From positions 1-6,386 of the forward strand of contig DAOURU010000069.1 in NCBI GenBank assembly GCA_030627585.1: DNA of 6,386 nt, read 5' to 3'. This document shows positions 1 to 5,279 of this stretch, piece by piece (the stretch's first letter is position 1; the number at the start of each line of letters is the position of its first letter). Source of the stretch: Bacillota bacterium (GTDB taxonomy: Bacteria; Bacillota; DSM-12270; Thermacetogeniales; Thermacetogeniaceae). A model generated the notes under the pieces. The model ran no database searches. It saw nothing but the letters and a program-made list of their open reading frames with translations, and had not been told where the DNA came from. A program made the translations under genes and the position numbers.

Positions 1-1
1 A

Positions 2-43
2 CTGATCAAACAACGAAAAACCGAAAGGGGGATAGTTCAATGA
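2..43 (+). CDS. 3' end of an upstream gene (possibly tepA-like), partial
   Basis: Frame 2 is open from the window edge to TGA at 41-43 and encodes a short tail, LIKQRKTERGIVQ. The stop overlaps the ATG of the next gene as ATGA, a typical translationally coupled junction, and the ribosome binding site of the next gene (GGGGG, 27-31) lies inside this tail. In Bacillus and many Clostridia the gene before ylzJ is tepA, a ClpP/Clp-like protease fold protein, so that identity is suggested by neighbourhood only. Thirteen residues are too few to recognise a family. Frame 1 is also open here but is simply the in-frame upstream extension of ylzJ. Confidence 0.4.
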   Translation: MIKQRKTERGIVQ

Positions 44-264
44 TCTTATATACTCCCCTTCCACTTGAGCTAATTTGGGCTTCAGAAGATAATACCTTTT
101 CTTACCAGGAACTTGAGTTTTCAGGAATAACCTTTCTGATTCAACCTACCGGGATAGGTAGAGGAAAAATCATTCAAATTAAAAGTACCGACCCCAATGT
201 CTATTTAAAACCCGAGTATCAACCTGGTCGTGAAATTTCTCTTTTTAATTTTGAGGAACCGTAA
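40..264 (+). CDS. ylzJ: YlzJ-like small protein
   Basis: This 74-residue protein begins MILYTPLPLELIW and contains a late QPGREISL segment. Both match my memory of the YlzJ-like family, small Firmicutes proteins of about 65-75 residues with no established function. The start ATG at 40 has a GGGGG Shine-Dalgarno core at 27-31 with an 8-base spacer and overlaps the previous stop as ATGA. The protein is polar with no signal peptide or membrane segment, so it is probably cytosolic. In Bacillus subtilis ylzJ sits between tepA and the DNA translocase gene spoIIIE, in the dapA-rnjB-tepA region. Here no translocase gene follows. Instead there is a non-coding stretch, and an RNase J gene faces it from the opposite strand. 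Family assignment is fairly sure; function is unknown. Confidence 0.78.
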   Translation: MILYTPLPLELIWASEDNTFSYQELEFSGITFLIQPTGIGRGKIIQIKSTDPNVYLKPEYQPGREISLFNFEEP

Positions 265-295
265 CTCCCGCCTTTTGGAAAATTACTGCCGAAAA

Positions 296-325
296 TTGTT
301 ATCGATAGCCGCTCCCTGTTATAAT
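296..325 (+). promoter_or_regulatory. Strong sigma-A-type promoter with extended -10
   Basis: The -35 TTGTTA (296-301) and -10 TATAAT (320-325) are separated by 18 bases, and a TG at 317-318 makes an extended -10 (TGNTATAAT). Transcription should start near 332-335. No open reading frame with a good ribosome binding site starts within 250 bases downstream, so the promoter seems to serve the structured RNA candidate and/or the small gene at 600. Confidence 0.65.
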
Positions 326-332
326 ACTTTTT

Positions 333-551
333 TAGACCATAATGTCACATTAGCGGCACCATCAGAAGATGAAAAACAAAGGTTATCCTTACATGCGAAG
401 CGACCTTACGGAGGTTGCCACCTTGCCCATGACGAGGAGCAGCTAACGGCGGCAGCCGAATGAAGCAGGATGTTGAGATAGCCGGCTATGTGGCATGGAT
501 GCCGCATACAGTACTGGGGGCGAGTGGTAAGGATAACCTGGATCATTTTTT
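333..551 (+). ncRNA. Candidate structured RNA (three-way junction), unassigned family
   Basis: No convincing protein gene lies between 265 and 599. Just after the promoter the sequence folds on paper as follows. A perfect 13-bp closing stem P1 pairs 380-392 (AGGTTATCCTTAC) with 527-539. Outside it GAAAAA/TTTTTC can continue the helix (369-376 with 547-554). P2 is a hairpin, 400-406 with 412-418 (GCGACCU/AGGUUGC, one G-U). P3 pairs 422-428 with 518-524 (CUUGCCC/GGGCGAG, one G-U). Inside P3, 449-458 can pair with 496-505 with one mismatch, or 487-494 with 501-508 as an alternative hairpin. P1, P2 and P3 form a three-way junction. T6 (546-551) follows P1, so P1 could also act as a terminator stem. 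I do not recognise a known family: no 6S, SRP, tmRNA, RNase P, T-box or common riboswitch core is visible. It could be a stand-alone RNA or the leader of the gene at 600. The fold was made by eye. Confidence 0.42.
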
Positions 552-599
552 CATGGCAAACCATATTAAATTAATTAAAGTTTTAAGAAGAGGACCATT

Positions 600-797
600 T
601 TGTTTATCAAAGGAACACAACCTTACAAGTTCGACGGTGTTTCCGCGATTGATACGAAATACGGCTCCGTTATTTGCCCTGTTTGCGAAGTAGTTTGGTC
701 AGAACTTGTTATTCAATTAACATTTACCGAAGAAGAGAAAGAAAGATTTTGGGCCGGGAAGGGTTGTCCGGATTGCAAAATTCTTACGAGGTACTAA
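600..797 (+). CDS. Small protein with two CxxC zinc-knuckle motifs
   Basis: This 65-residue protein starts at TTG (600). The choice is supported by an AAGAAGAGGA Shine-Dalgarno at 585-594 with a 5-base spacer and by an in-frame TAA at 576-578 that leaves no ATG or GTG start. It carries CPVC at residues 26-29 and CPDC at 56-59, separated by a hydrophobic stretch (VVWSELVIQLTF) and an acidic-basic helix (EEEKERFW). The layout resembles a zinc ribbon or rubredoxin-like fold, so it probably binds one metal ion and is cytosolic. I do not recognise the family. It lies about 48 bases after the T-run that ends the RNA candidate and converges on the RNase J gene, with only 48 bases between the stops. 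It may share the promoter at 296-325. A 61-codon reading frame overlapping its 3' half looks like a shadow. Confidence 0.55.
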   Translation: MFIKGTQPYKFDGVSAIDTKYGSVICPVCEVVWSELVIQLTFTEEEKERFWAGKGCPDCKILTRY

Positions 798-822
798 AAC
801 CGCAGCGGCAATTGAGCTTGCC
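796..822 (-). terminator. Weak possible terminator after RNase J
   Basis: Read on the minus strand, GGCAA (822-818) and TTGCC (811-807) can form a 5-bp hairpin. It overlaps a 3-bp CCG/CGG hairpin (808-800) followed directly by TTTT (799-796). Both stems are weak and the T-run is short, so this is only a possible 3' end for the RNase J transcript in the 48-base convergent gap. Confidence 0.22.
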
Positions 823-845
823 TCATATCTCCTATCAGAGCAGAA

Positions 846-2510
846 TTATACTTCCATAATTATCGGTAAAATCATTGGCCTGCGTCGAGTACGCTCATAA
901 AGGAACTTGCTCGCAGCTTCTCGCACATACGATTTTATTGCAGCCCACTCCGTCATTTGCTGTTCTTCGCATTGTTTCAGAATGAAACGGATTTTTACTT
1001 TGGCTTCTTCGAATAATTCTTCGGACTCTCGTACATAAACAAATCCGCGCGAGACAATATCGGGGCCTGTAATCATGGCTCCCGTTTCTTTATTAATGGT
1101 AACCACGATAATAAAAATGCCGTCCTGAGAAAGTTGTTTCCGGTCCCGCAAAACGATATTTCCAACATCTCCGATACCTAATCCATCTACCAGAATTTTT
1201 CCAGAAGTAACCCTTCCCACAATTGCCCCCTGTTCAGAGTTAAATTCCAGTACTTGTCCATTTTCAGCAACAAAAATATTTGACGGAGGAATTCCTACCT
1301 CCCTGGCAAGTTGAGCATGTTTTATCAAATGCCGATATTCGCCATGAATCGGAACAAAAAACTTCGGTTTGACAAGGTTGAGCATTAATTTTAATTCCTC
1401 TTGACTTGCATGACCAGAAACGTGAACCCCGAAAAATGATTCGTAGATTACTTCTGCCCCCTGCCGGAACAAGTGGTTGATTGTCCGGTGGACTAATTTT
1501 TCATTTCCAGGAATTGGACTTGCTGAAATGATTACAGTATCACCCGGGATAATTTCAATCCGTTTGTGATCGCACATTGCCATTCTCGTTAAAGCAGACA
1601 TGGGTTCACCTTGACTTCCTGTGGTTAAAATTACAACTTCATGCTTAGGAAGAAGATGAATTTCATCGAGTTCTACCAATGTTCCGGGAGGAATTTCGAG
1701 ATATCCTAATTCCCGCGCGATATTCACGACATTGATCATGCTTCTTCCAACTACCGCTACTTTTCTTTTGTACTTGTGGGCGGTTGTAATCGCCTGTTGA
1801 ATGCGGTGAATATTAGATGCAAAGCTGGCAATAATAATTCTTTCGCGTGCACTTCGAAATGTCTCATCAAAGGTTTCTCCTACAACGCGTTCGGATAAAG
1901 TGTAACCCGGTCTTTCAGCATTTGTGCTATCGGATAAGAGGACAAGGACTCCCTGCTTACCGTATTCAGCAAATTTGTGATAATCAGTGGTTTCGCTGTT
2001 GACTGGCGTTTGATCCAGTTTAAAATCTCCTGTATGGATGATGGTTCCAACCGGTGTTTTAATTCCCAGCGCCACGGCATCGGTAATGCTGTGGCTCACC
2101 CTGATAAATTCTATCTGGAAGGGTCCGATTTGAACGGATTCCCCGGGGCGTATACACCGGGTTTTAATTGGGTCTACGAAGTTGCTTTCTTTTAGCTTGG
2201 CTTCGAGCAGGCCAAGTGTTAACTTGGTTCCATATATTGGTACATTCGCTTCTCTTAAAATATATGGAAGCGCTCCAATATGGTCTTCATGACCATGTGT
2301 CAAAAAAATCCCCCGTACATACTCTCTGTTTTCGATGAGATATGAAATATCCGGAATTACAAGGTCGATTCCAAGCATTTCATCTTCGGGAAACATTAGT
2401 CCACTGTCAATTACGATAATGTTATTGCAAATCCTTAAGGCCATAATGTTTTTGCCGATTTCACCAAGTCCTCCCAAAGGAATAATCATTACAGAGTTGT
2501 CTTCTTTCAT
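846..2510 (-). CDS. rnj: Ribonuclease J
   Basis: This 554-residue protein has the full length usual for RNase J (about 550-560). It is a metallo-beta-lactamase/beta-CASP enzyme with 5'-to-3' exonuclease and endonuclease activity in mRNA decay and rRNA maturation, acting in the cytoplasm. Visible zinc ligands are THGHEDH at residues 71-77, H140 (RVSHS), D162 (HTGDFK) and H389 (PIHGEYRH). The VHVSGHAS segment (362-369) is the beta-CASP motif that also binds the 5'-monophosphate end of RNA. LLSDSTNAERPG (191-202) and TTGSQGEP (296-303) are family signatures. The last hundred or so residues form the C-terminal domain. The ATG at 2510 has AGGTG five bases upstream. Its leader contains a promoter and then a terminator hairpin. 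In Bacillus the rnjB copy is co-directional with tepA-ylzJ, but here it converges on ylzJ. J1 versus J2 cannot be decided. Confidence 0.96.
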   Translation of the reverse strand: MKEDNSVMIIPLGGLGEIGKNIMALRICNNIIVIDSGLMFPEDEMLGIDLVIPDISYLIENREYVRGIFLTHGHEDHIGALPYILREANVPIYGTKLTLGLLEAKLKESNFVDPIKTRCIRPGESVQIGPFQIEFIRVSHSITDAVALGIKTPVGTIIHTGDFKLDQTPVNSETTDYHKFAEYGKQGVLVLLSDSTNAERPGYTLSERVVGETFDETFRSARERIIIASFASNIHRIQQAITTAHKYKRKVAVVGRSMINVVNIARELGYLEIPPGTLVELDEIHLLPKHEVVILTTGSQGEPMSALTRMAMCDHKRIEIIPGDTVIISASPIPGNEKLVHRTINHLFRQGAEVIYESFFGVHVSGHASQEELKLMLNLVKPKFFVPIHGEYRHLIKHAQLAREVGIPPSNIFVAENGQVLEFNSEQGAIVGRVTSGKILVDGLGIGDVGNIVLRDRKQLSQDGIFIIVVTINKETGAMITGPDIVSRGFVYVRESEELFEEAKVKIRFILKQCEEQQMTEWAAIKSYVREAASKFLYERTRRRPMILPIIMEV

Positions 2511-2548
2511 TTCTTCACCTCGTTTTCTCTACTAAATAATCGACAATG

Positions 2549-2584
2549 AAAAAACCTACCTCATGGCGCCCGAAAGGTAGGTTT
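2549..2584 (-). terminator. Intrinsic terminator in the RNase J leader
   Basis: On the minus strand a perfect 10-bp stem, AAACCTACCT (2584-2575) with AGGTAGGTTT (2561-2552), encloses a 13-base loop that contains GGCGCC. A run of six T (2554-2549) follows, partly using the stem's last bases. It points only in the minus direction because the other strand lacks a T-run. It lies about 28 bases after the expected start of the RNase J transcript and 38 bases before its ATG. It may act as an attenuator for rnj, as the end of transcripts coming from the polyamine operon, or as both. Confidence 0.75.
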
Positions 2585-2618
2585 ACCGTCAACAGTACGG
2601 CCATTCCCTTTCTTTATT

Positions 2619-2647
2619 ATTATACTTAAAAGCGGTTTATTTTACAA
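2619..2647 (-). promoter_or_regulatory. Sigma-A-type promoter for RNase J
   Basis: On the minus strand TTGTAA (2647-2642) and TATAAT (2624-2619) are separated by exactly 17 bases. Transcription should start near 2612 and give a leader of about 100 bases before the rnj ATG at 2510. The -35 hexamer lies inside the last codons of the transposase remnant. No better promoter is visible in the short gap between the leader terminator and the rnj ribosome binding site. Confidence 0.65.
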
Positions 2648-2908
2648 GAGCTATATCGCCTATAGATAGTGTCAACCCACTGTAGGAACCTAAACGGTCT
2701 ACTAAGTACACCCGTTTTCCAGTCTCTCTGTGCCGGTAGTAGGTCCGCCTGTAATTTACCGGACCGAAGATGGTAAGCACCGTTTTGGCATCATCCCGCC
2801 GCTCTATTTGCCAGCCAGGCCGCTCCTCTGGATGCTCCCGCAACTAGGATGTCTTTCTCCTCGACCTTTTCAAGACAATATCTCCACTGCGAAATGCAAT
2901 GGGAAACG
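2637..2908 (-). pseudogene. Transposase remnant, ISLre2/UPF0236 type
   Basis: The main frame (2843-2637) encodes about 68 residues including LTIFGPVNYRRTYYRHRETG and a following YLVDRLG. This matches my memory of the N-terminal region of UPF0236/ISLre2 transposases (a TxFGxVxxxRxYYRxxxTG pattern then a LLDxxLG-like segment). Upstream, another frame reads CLEKVEEKDI (2889-2860), which fits the preceding helix of the same protein. Dropping one G in the CTAGTTGCG stretch near 2844 would join the two as EEKDILLREHPEERPGW, so a single-base frameshift is likely. The complete enzyme is some 400-500 residues with its catalytic domain further on. Here the frame stops at 2637, so it is inactive. The ORF starts at TTG right after a TAG, with no ribosome binding site. 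No terminal inverted repeats or target duplications were found. It fills the gap between the agmatinase stop and the RNase J promoter. Confidence 0.7.
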
Positions 2909-3781
2909 CTAAATATTTTGCGAAAAGGCCAATAAACCCTCTCGTACCAGTTTTGCAACAAGCAAAGAGGTGATTCCGTTGGCGTCATAAGCCGGCGCCA
3001 ATTCGACAAAATCGCAGCCAATCACGGGGAGTTCTTGCAGGCTATTAAAAATACGAAAAACTTCCTCCGGCGCGAACCCTCCCGGTTCCGGCGTGCCGGT
3101 GCCGGGCGCATAAGCCGGATCCACTAAATCGATATCAAGCGATACATAAAGGGGACGCCCTCTCAAGCAAGAAAGACAAGAGTTAAGTGCATTGTTTAAC
3201 TGAAAAGGATAGAAATTAGTAAAAGAACGGCCGTAAACAAACTCTTCTTTTGTTCCTGAACGGATGCCAAACTGAAAAACATTCCGGCTTCCTGCTACTT
3301 CACAAATTCTCCTGATTACCGTAGCATGGGAATAAGTTTCACCAAGGTAATCATGGCGCAGATCGGCGTGGGCATCAAAATGCAGAACAGCAAGATTCGG
3401 GTAAAACTCCGCGAGAACCTTAACAACCGGCAAGCTAAGCAGGTGCTCACCGCCTAAAAAAAGGGGGAATTTTTGATCTTCTAAAAGGATTCGGGTTATT
3501 TTTTCGATCCTTTGCAAGGAAACCAGGAGATTCCCAAAAGGTAAAACTAAATCCCCTGCGTCATAAAAATTGCATTCCCCCAGTTCTCGGTCGAGATATG
3601 GACTATAATCCTCCAACCCTTGAGAAGCGCTGCGGATTACCTGGGGCCCCTCCCGGGTGCCGGGCCGAAAACTGGCTGTAAGATCAAGAGGCACCCCGAT
3701 CAGAACTATTTGAGAATTTTCATAGGAATCTCTTGCTCCGAGAAAATGCCTCTCCCGCACACACAGGTTTTTCAATTTCAA
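2909..3781 (-). CDS. speB: Agmatinase (ureohydrolase family)
   Basis: This 290-residue arginase/agmatinase-fold protein should hydrolyse agmatine to putrescine and urea with a two-metal (usually manganese) centre. Metal ligands are visible: H113 (GGEH), D136, H138 and D140 (FDAHAD), and D216 and D218 (LDIDLVDP). Other family marks are GTREGPQVIR (41-50), SHATVIRR (151-158) and GTGTPEPGG (227-235). Length is normal for SpeB. The start is TTG at 3781, with a perfect AGGAGG seven bases upstream. That site lies inside the last codons of speE, whose stop is three bases before this start, so translation is probably coupled. Arginase, guanidinase or formimidoylglutamase are possible within the fold. 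The arginine decarboxylase and spermidine synthase in the same run make agmatinase by far the best reading. Confidence 0.93.
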   Translation of the reverse strand: MKLKNLCVRERHFLGARDSYENSQIVLIGVPLDLTASFRPGTREGPQVIRSASQGLEDYSPYLDRELGECNFYDAGDLVLPFGNLLVSLQRIEKITRILLEDQKFPLFLGGEHLLSLPVVKVLAEFYPNLAVLHFDAHADLRHDYLGETYSHATVIRRICEVAGSRNVFQFGIRSGTKEEFVYGRSFTNFYPFQLNNALNSCLSCLRGRPLYVSLDIDLVDPAYAPGTGTPEPGGFAPEEVFRIFNSLQELPVIGCDFVELAPAYDANGITSLLVAKLVREGLLAFSQNI

Positions 3782-3784
3782 GAT

Positions 3785-4621
3785 TTAACCTCCTGGGGAA
3801 GAAAGAGCATGAACAAAGGGCGGCAATTTAAAAGCCGCTTGATGAATTTCAGGAGTATAATACCGAAATGCTTGGGAAAAATAATAATCCTCGGAAAGCA
3901 TTTCGGGGTCAAATCTTTTGGATCCGAGCGTAAAACTCCAAAAGCCGCTCGGGTAAGTGGGGACTACAGCTAAATAGAGTTTCGTGATGGGAAAAATGCG
4001 ATTGACCTCCTGGTAAACACTGGTGATCAAATCCTGGTTAAAAAAAGGGGATTCTGTTTGGGCAACAAAAAGGCCATCAGGGCGAAGTGCCTGAAAAATA
4101 GCCTGGTAAAATTCTGAACTGAACAAGCGGGCAGCCCGTCCCACCGGCTCCGGGGCATCTACCAGAATGACATCGTAACTTACTTCCTTCTTTTGCACAT
4201 ACTCTGCTCCGTCTTCAAAATGCACCTTGACCTTGGGATGATCGAAAGATGAGGCAAGTTCCGGCAAGAAATGGCTGCATATTTCTACCACTCGCCGGTC
4301 GATCTCAACTAGGGTTATTTTTTCTATCTGGGGATGGCGCAAAACTTCGCGGGCAGTACCCCCATCGCCGCCGCCAATAATTAAAACATCCCTGGGCGCA
4401 GGATGGGTGTTAAGAGGAACGTGGGCCAACATCTCATGGTAAACAAATTCATCAAAAATGGTGGTCTGGATCATTCCGTCTAAAACCAGCACTCGTCCAA
4501 ACTGTTCTGTATCCAGGACGGCGATTTCCTGAAAAGGGCTGATTTCGCGGTGAAGGGTTCGCAAGACTTTACAGGTTATTCCTACACCTGGTTTTTGCCT
4601 TTCGGTGAACCACAACTCCAT
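3785..4621 (-). CDS. speE: Spermidine synthase (polyamine aminopropyltransferase)
   Basis: This 278-residue protein transfers the aminopropyl group of decarboxylated SAM to putrescine, giving spermidine and methylthioadenosine in the cytoplasm. The N-terminal beta-strand domain begins MELWFTE. The Rossmann domain shows IIGGGDGGTARE (81-92), the acidic VEID (105-108) that binds the donor, and FEDGAEYV (135-142). The active-site loop is VDAPEPVGRA (154-163), where most relatives have DSTDPVGPA or DSTEPVGPA. PTYPSGFWSF (221-230) and YYTPEIH (254-260) are typical C-terminal marks. I place the start at ATG 4621 because homologues begin MELWF. An in-frame GTG at 4636 is possible, but AAGGA would touch it. 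The AAGGAG before 4621 is also close (2 bases), so the start is not certain. An AT-rich gap of 100 bases separates it from the decarboxylase gene. The SpeD needed for its donor is not in the window. Confidence 0.94.
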   Translation of the reverse strand: MELWFTERQKPGVGITCKVLRTLHREISPFQEIAVLDTEQFGRVLVLDGMIQTTIFDEFVYHEMLAHVPLNTHPAPRDVLIIGGGDGGTAREVLRHPQIEKITLVEIDRRVVEICSHFLPELASSFDHPKVKVHFEDGAEYVQKKEVSYDVILVDAPEPVGRAARLFSSEFYQAIFQALRPDGLFVAQTESPFFNQDLITSVYQEVNRIFPITKLYLAVVPTYPSGFWSFTLGSKRFDPEMLSEDYYFSQAFRYYTPEIHQAAFKLPPFVHALSSPGG

Positions 4622-4721
4622 TGCTCCTTTTCGCACTCCTTATTTTAATTAAAATTCTTTTTTCATGTTCTTCGCCCTTTGAACATTCAGGCTTGCTTGA
4701 TTTCCATGATATACACGAAAG

Positions 4722-5180
4722 CTAATACCAGAGAGGAACTCCCGCAAAAACACACCCGCAATTAATTACTCTGTGTTCAACTCCTATCGCCTTGATTTCC
4801 TGGAGCTGCATCCCACGGTATGCAAAAGCTTCTTCAACCATTTCTTTTACCCGGTTCTCAGCATCCTTTTGGCCGCAATAACCGGCATATTCCATAATTA
4901 CCCCGAAATCTTCAATTCCAACTCCAACAGCAACAGCAGCGGCTATTAACGCATCCGGTTCTTCACTTTTCAAACATCCATATGCAATCGGAACCAGGGA
5001 ACCAAGCGGAAAGGCCAACTTGGGCGTGAACTTTGCACCTGGAGGCAAAATACTGCTTACTTGAAGTAAATTTACATTTCCAACTCCTGCTTTAAGTAGT
5101 GCCTGATCGAAAGCAGTCAGCTCTTTTTTCCCCTCCGCGGCCGCAGCGACCAGCGTATAACGACTAGGTACTGGTAACAT
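4722..5180 (-). CDS. Pyruvoyl-dependent arginine decarboxylase
   Basis: This 152-residue proenzyme is the small pyruvoyl type (PvlArgDC/PdaD) that turns arginine into agmatine and CO2. The motif GVGNVNLLQVSSILPPG (32-48) contains the self-cleavage site between S42 and S43, where S43 becomes the pyruvoyl group. The alpha chain begins there. MEY (96-98) carries the glutamate (E97) expected in the active site. Length fits the family (about 150-165). The frame is open up to 5249, but that start would lie in the -35 box, while ATG 5180 has a purine-rich GGGGAAGGG upstream and sits about 34 bases after the expected transcription start. It is the first gene of the polyamine run and makes the substrate of the agmatinase. 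The last gene of the ECF transporter lies upstream, but the promoter here separates the two units. Confidence 0.93.
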   Translation of the reverse strand: MLPVPSRYTLVAAAAEGKKELTAFDQALLKAGVGNVNLLQVSSILPPGAKFTPKLAFPLGSLVPIAYGCLKSEEPDALIAAAVAVGVGIEDFGVIMEYAGYCGQKDAENRVKEMVEEAFAYRGMQLQEIKAIGVEHRVINCGCVFAGVPLWY

Positions 5181-5220
5181 CCTCAACCCTTCCCCTGCAT
5201 CATGAATGCAAACTAGACAG

Positions 5221-5249
5221 ATTATACCAAGGGAGTTCGGGGGTGTCAA
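5221..5249 (-). promoter_or_regulatory. Perfect-consensus sigma-A promoter of the polyamine operon
   Basis: On the minus strand TTGACA (5249-5244) and TATAAT (5226-5221) match the consensus exactly, with a 17-base spacer and a TGG just before the -10 (extended -10 type). Start of transcription should be near 5214, about 34 bases before the decarboxylase ATG. Such a strong promoter suggests high basal expression or tight control by a repressor. Confidence 0.85.
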
Positions 5250-5256
5250 GAAACCG

Positions 5257-5274
5257 CTTTAAGCACTTTAAGCA
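5257..5274. repeat. Tandem 9-bp repeat next to the polyamine -35
   Basis: CTTTAAGCA occurs twice head to tail (5257-5265 and 5266-5274), starting 7 bases beyond the -35 hexamer of the polyamine promoter. With the flanking G, the first copy contains GCTTTAAGC, a near-palindrome. The position suits an activator or repressor site, but two copies of an AT-rich 9-mer could also be chance. Confidence 0.5.
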
Positions 5275-5279
5275 TCCTG

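Noticed and set aside
429..458. Resemblance to part of the glmS ribozyme (TGACGAGGAG followed by GGCGGC)
   Set aside because: The cleavage-site core and the remaining conserved blocks are missing and no glmS gene follows.
230..463. Open frame of 77 codons overlapping ylzJ and running into the RNA candidate
   Set aside because: Its start overlaps the ylzJ gene, it has no ribosome binding site and resembles no family; it spans the promoter and half of the RNA stem.
478..489. 12-bp palindrome ATAGCCGGCTAT
   Set aside because: As RNA it leaves a very tight loop and it competes with better pairings; as a DNA operator there is nothing nearby to regulate except the RNA body itself.
333..551. 6S RNA
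   Set aside because: Size, closing stem and T-run would suit, but the large side hairpin on the 5' strand and only two unpaired bases on the 3' strand do not give the symmetrical open bubble expected of 6S RNA.
369..554. The inverted repeat read as a miniature transposable element
   Set aside because: The paired arms could be terminal repeats, but no target-site duplication flanks either arm, the interior holds nested pairing and a promoter sits just outside. A multi-copy search in the genome would settle it.
460..693. Open frame of 77 codons with an ATGA overlap to the previous frame
   Set aside because: There is no convincing ribosome binding site, its composition looks random after residue 45, and it overlaps the better supported gene at 600 in another frame.
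3620..3973. 117-codon frame on the + strand
   Set aside because: It is antisense to speB and speE, which have complete catalytic motifs; no ribosome binding site or family resemblance.
4642..4655. Perfect 14-bp palindrome ATTTTAATTAAAAT before speE
   Set aside because: It is a low-complexity AT palindrome in an AT-rich gap, expected often by chance; no promoter with good spacing was seen beside it.
5181..5249. Longer N-terminus for the arginine decarboxylase (start at 5249)
   Set aside because: That start falls in the -35 box and the extension would cover the perfect promoter; homologues start near residue 24 of the long frame.
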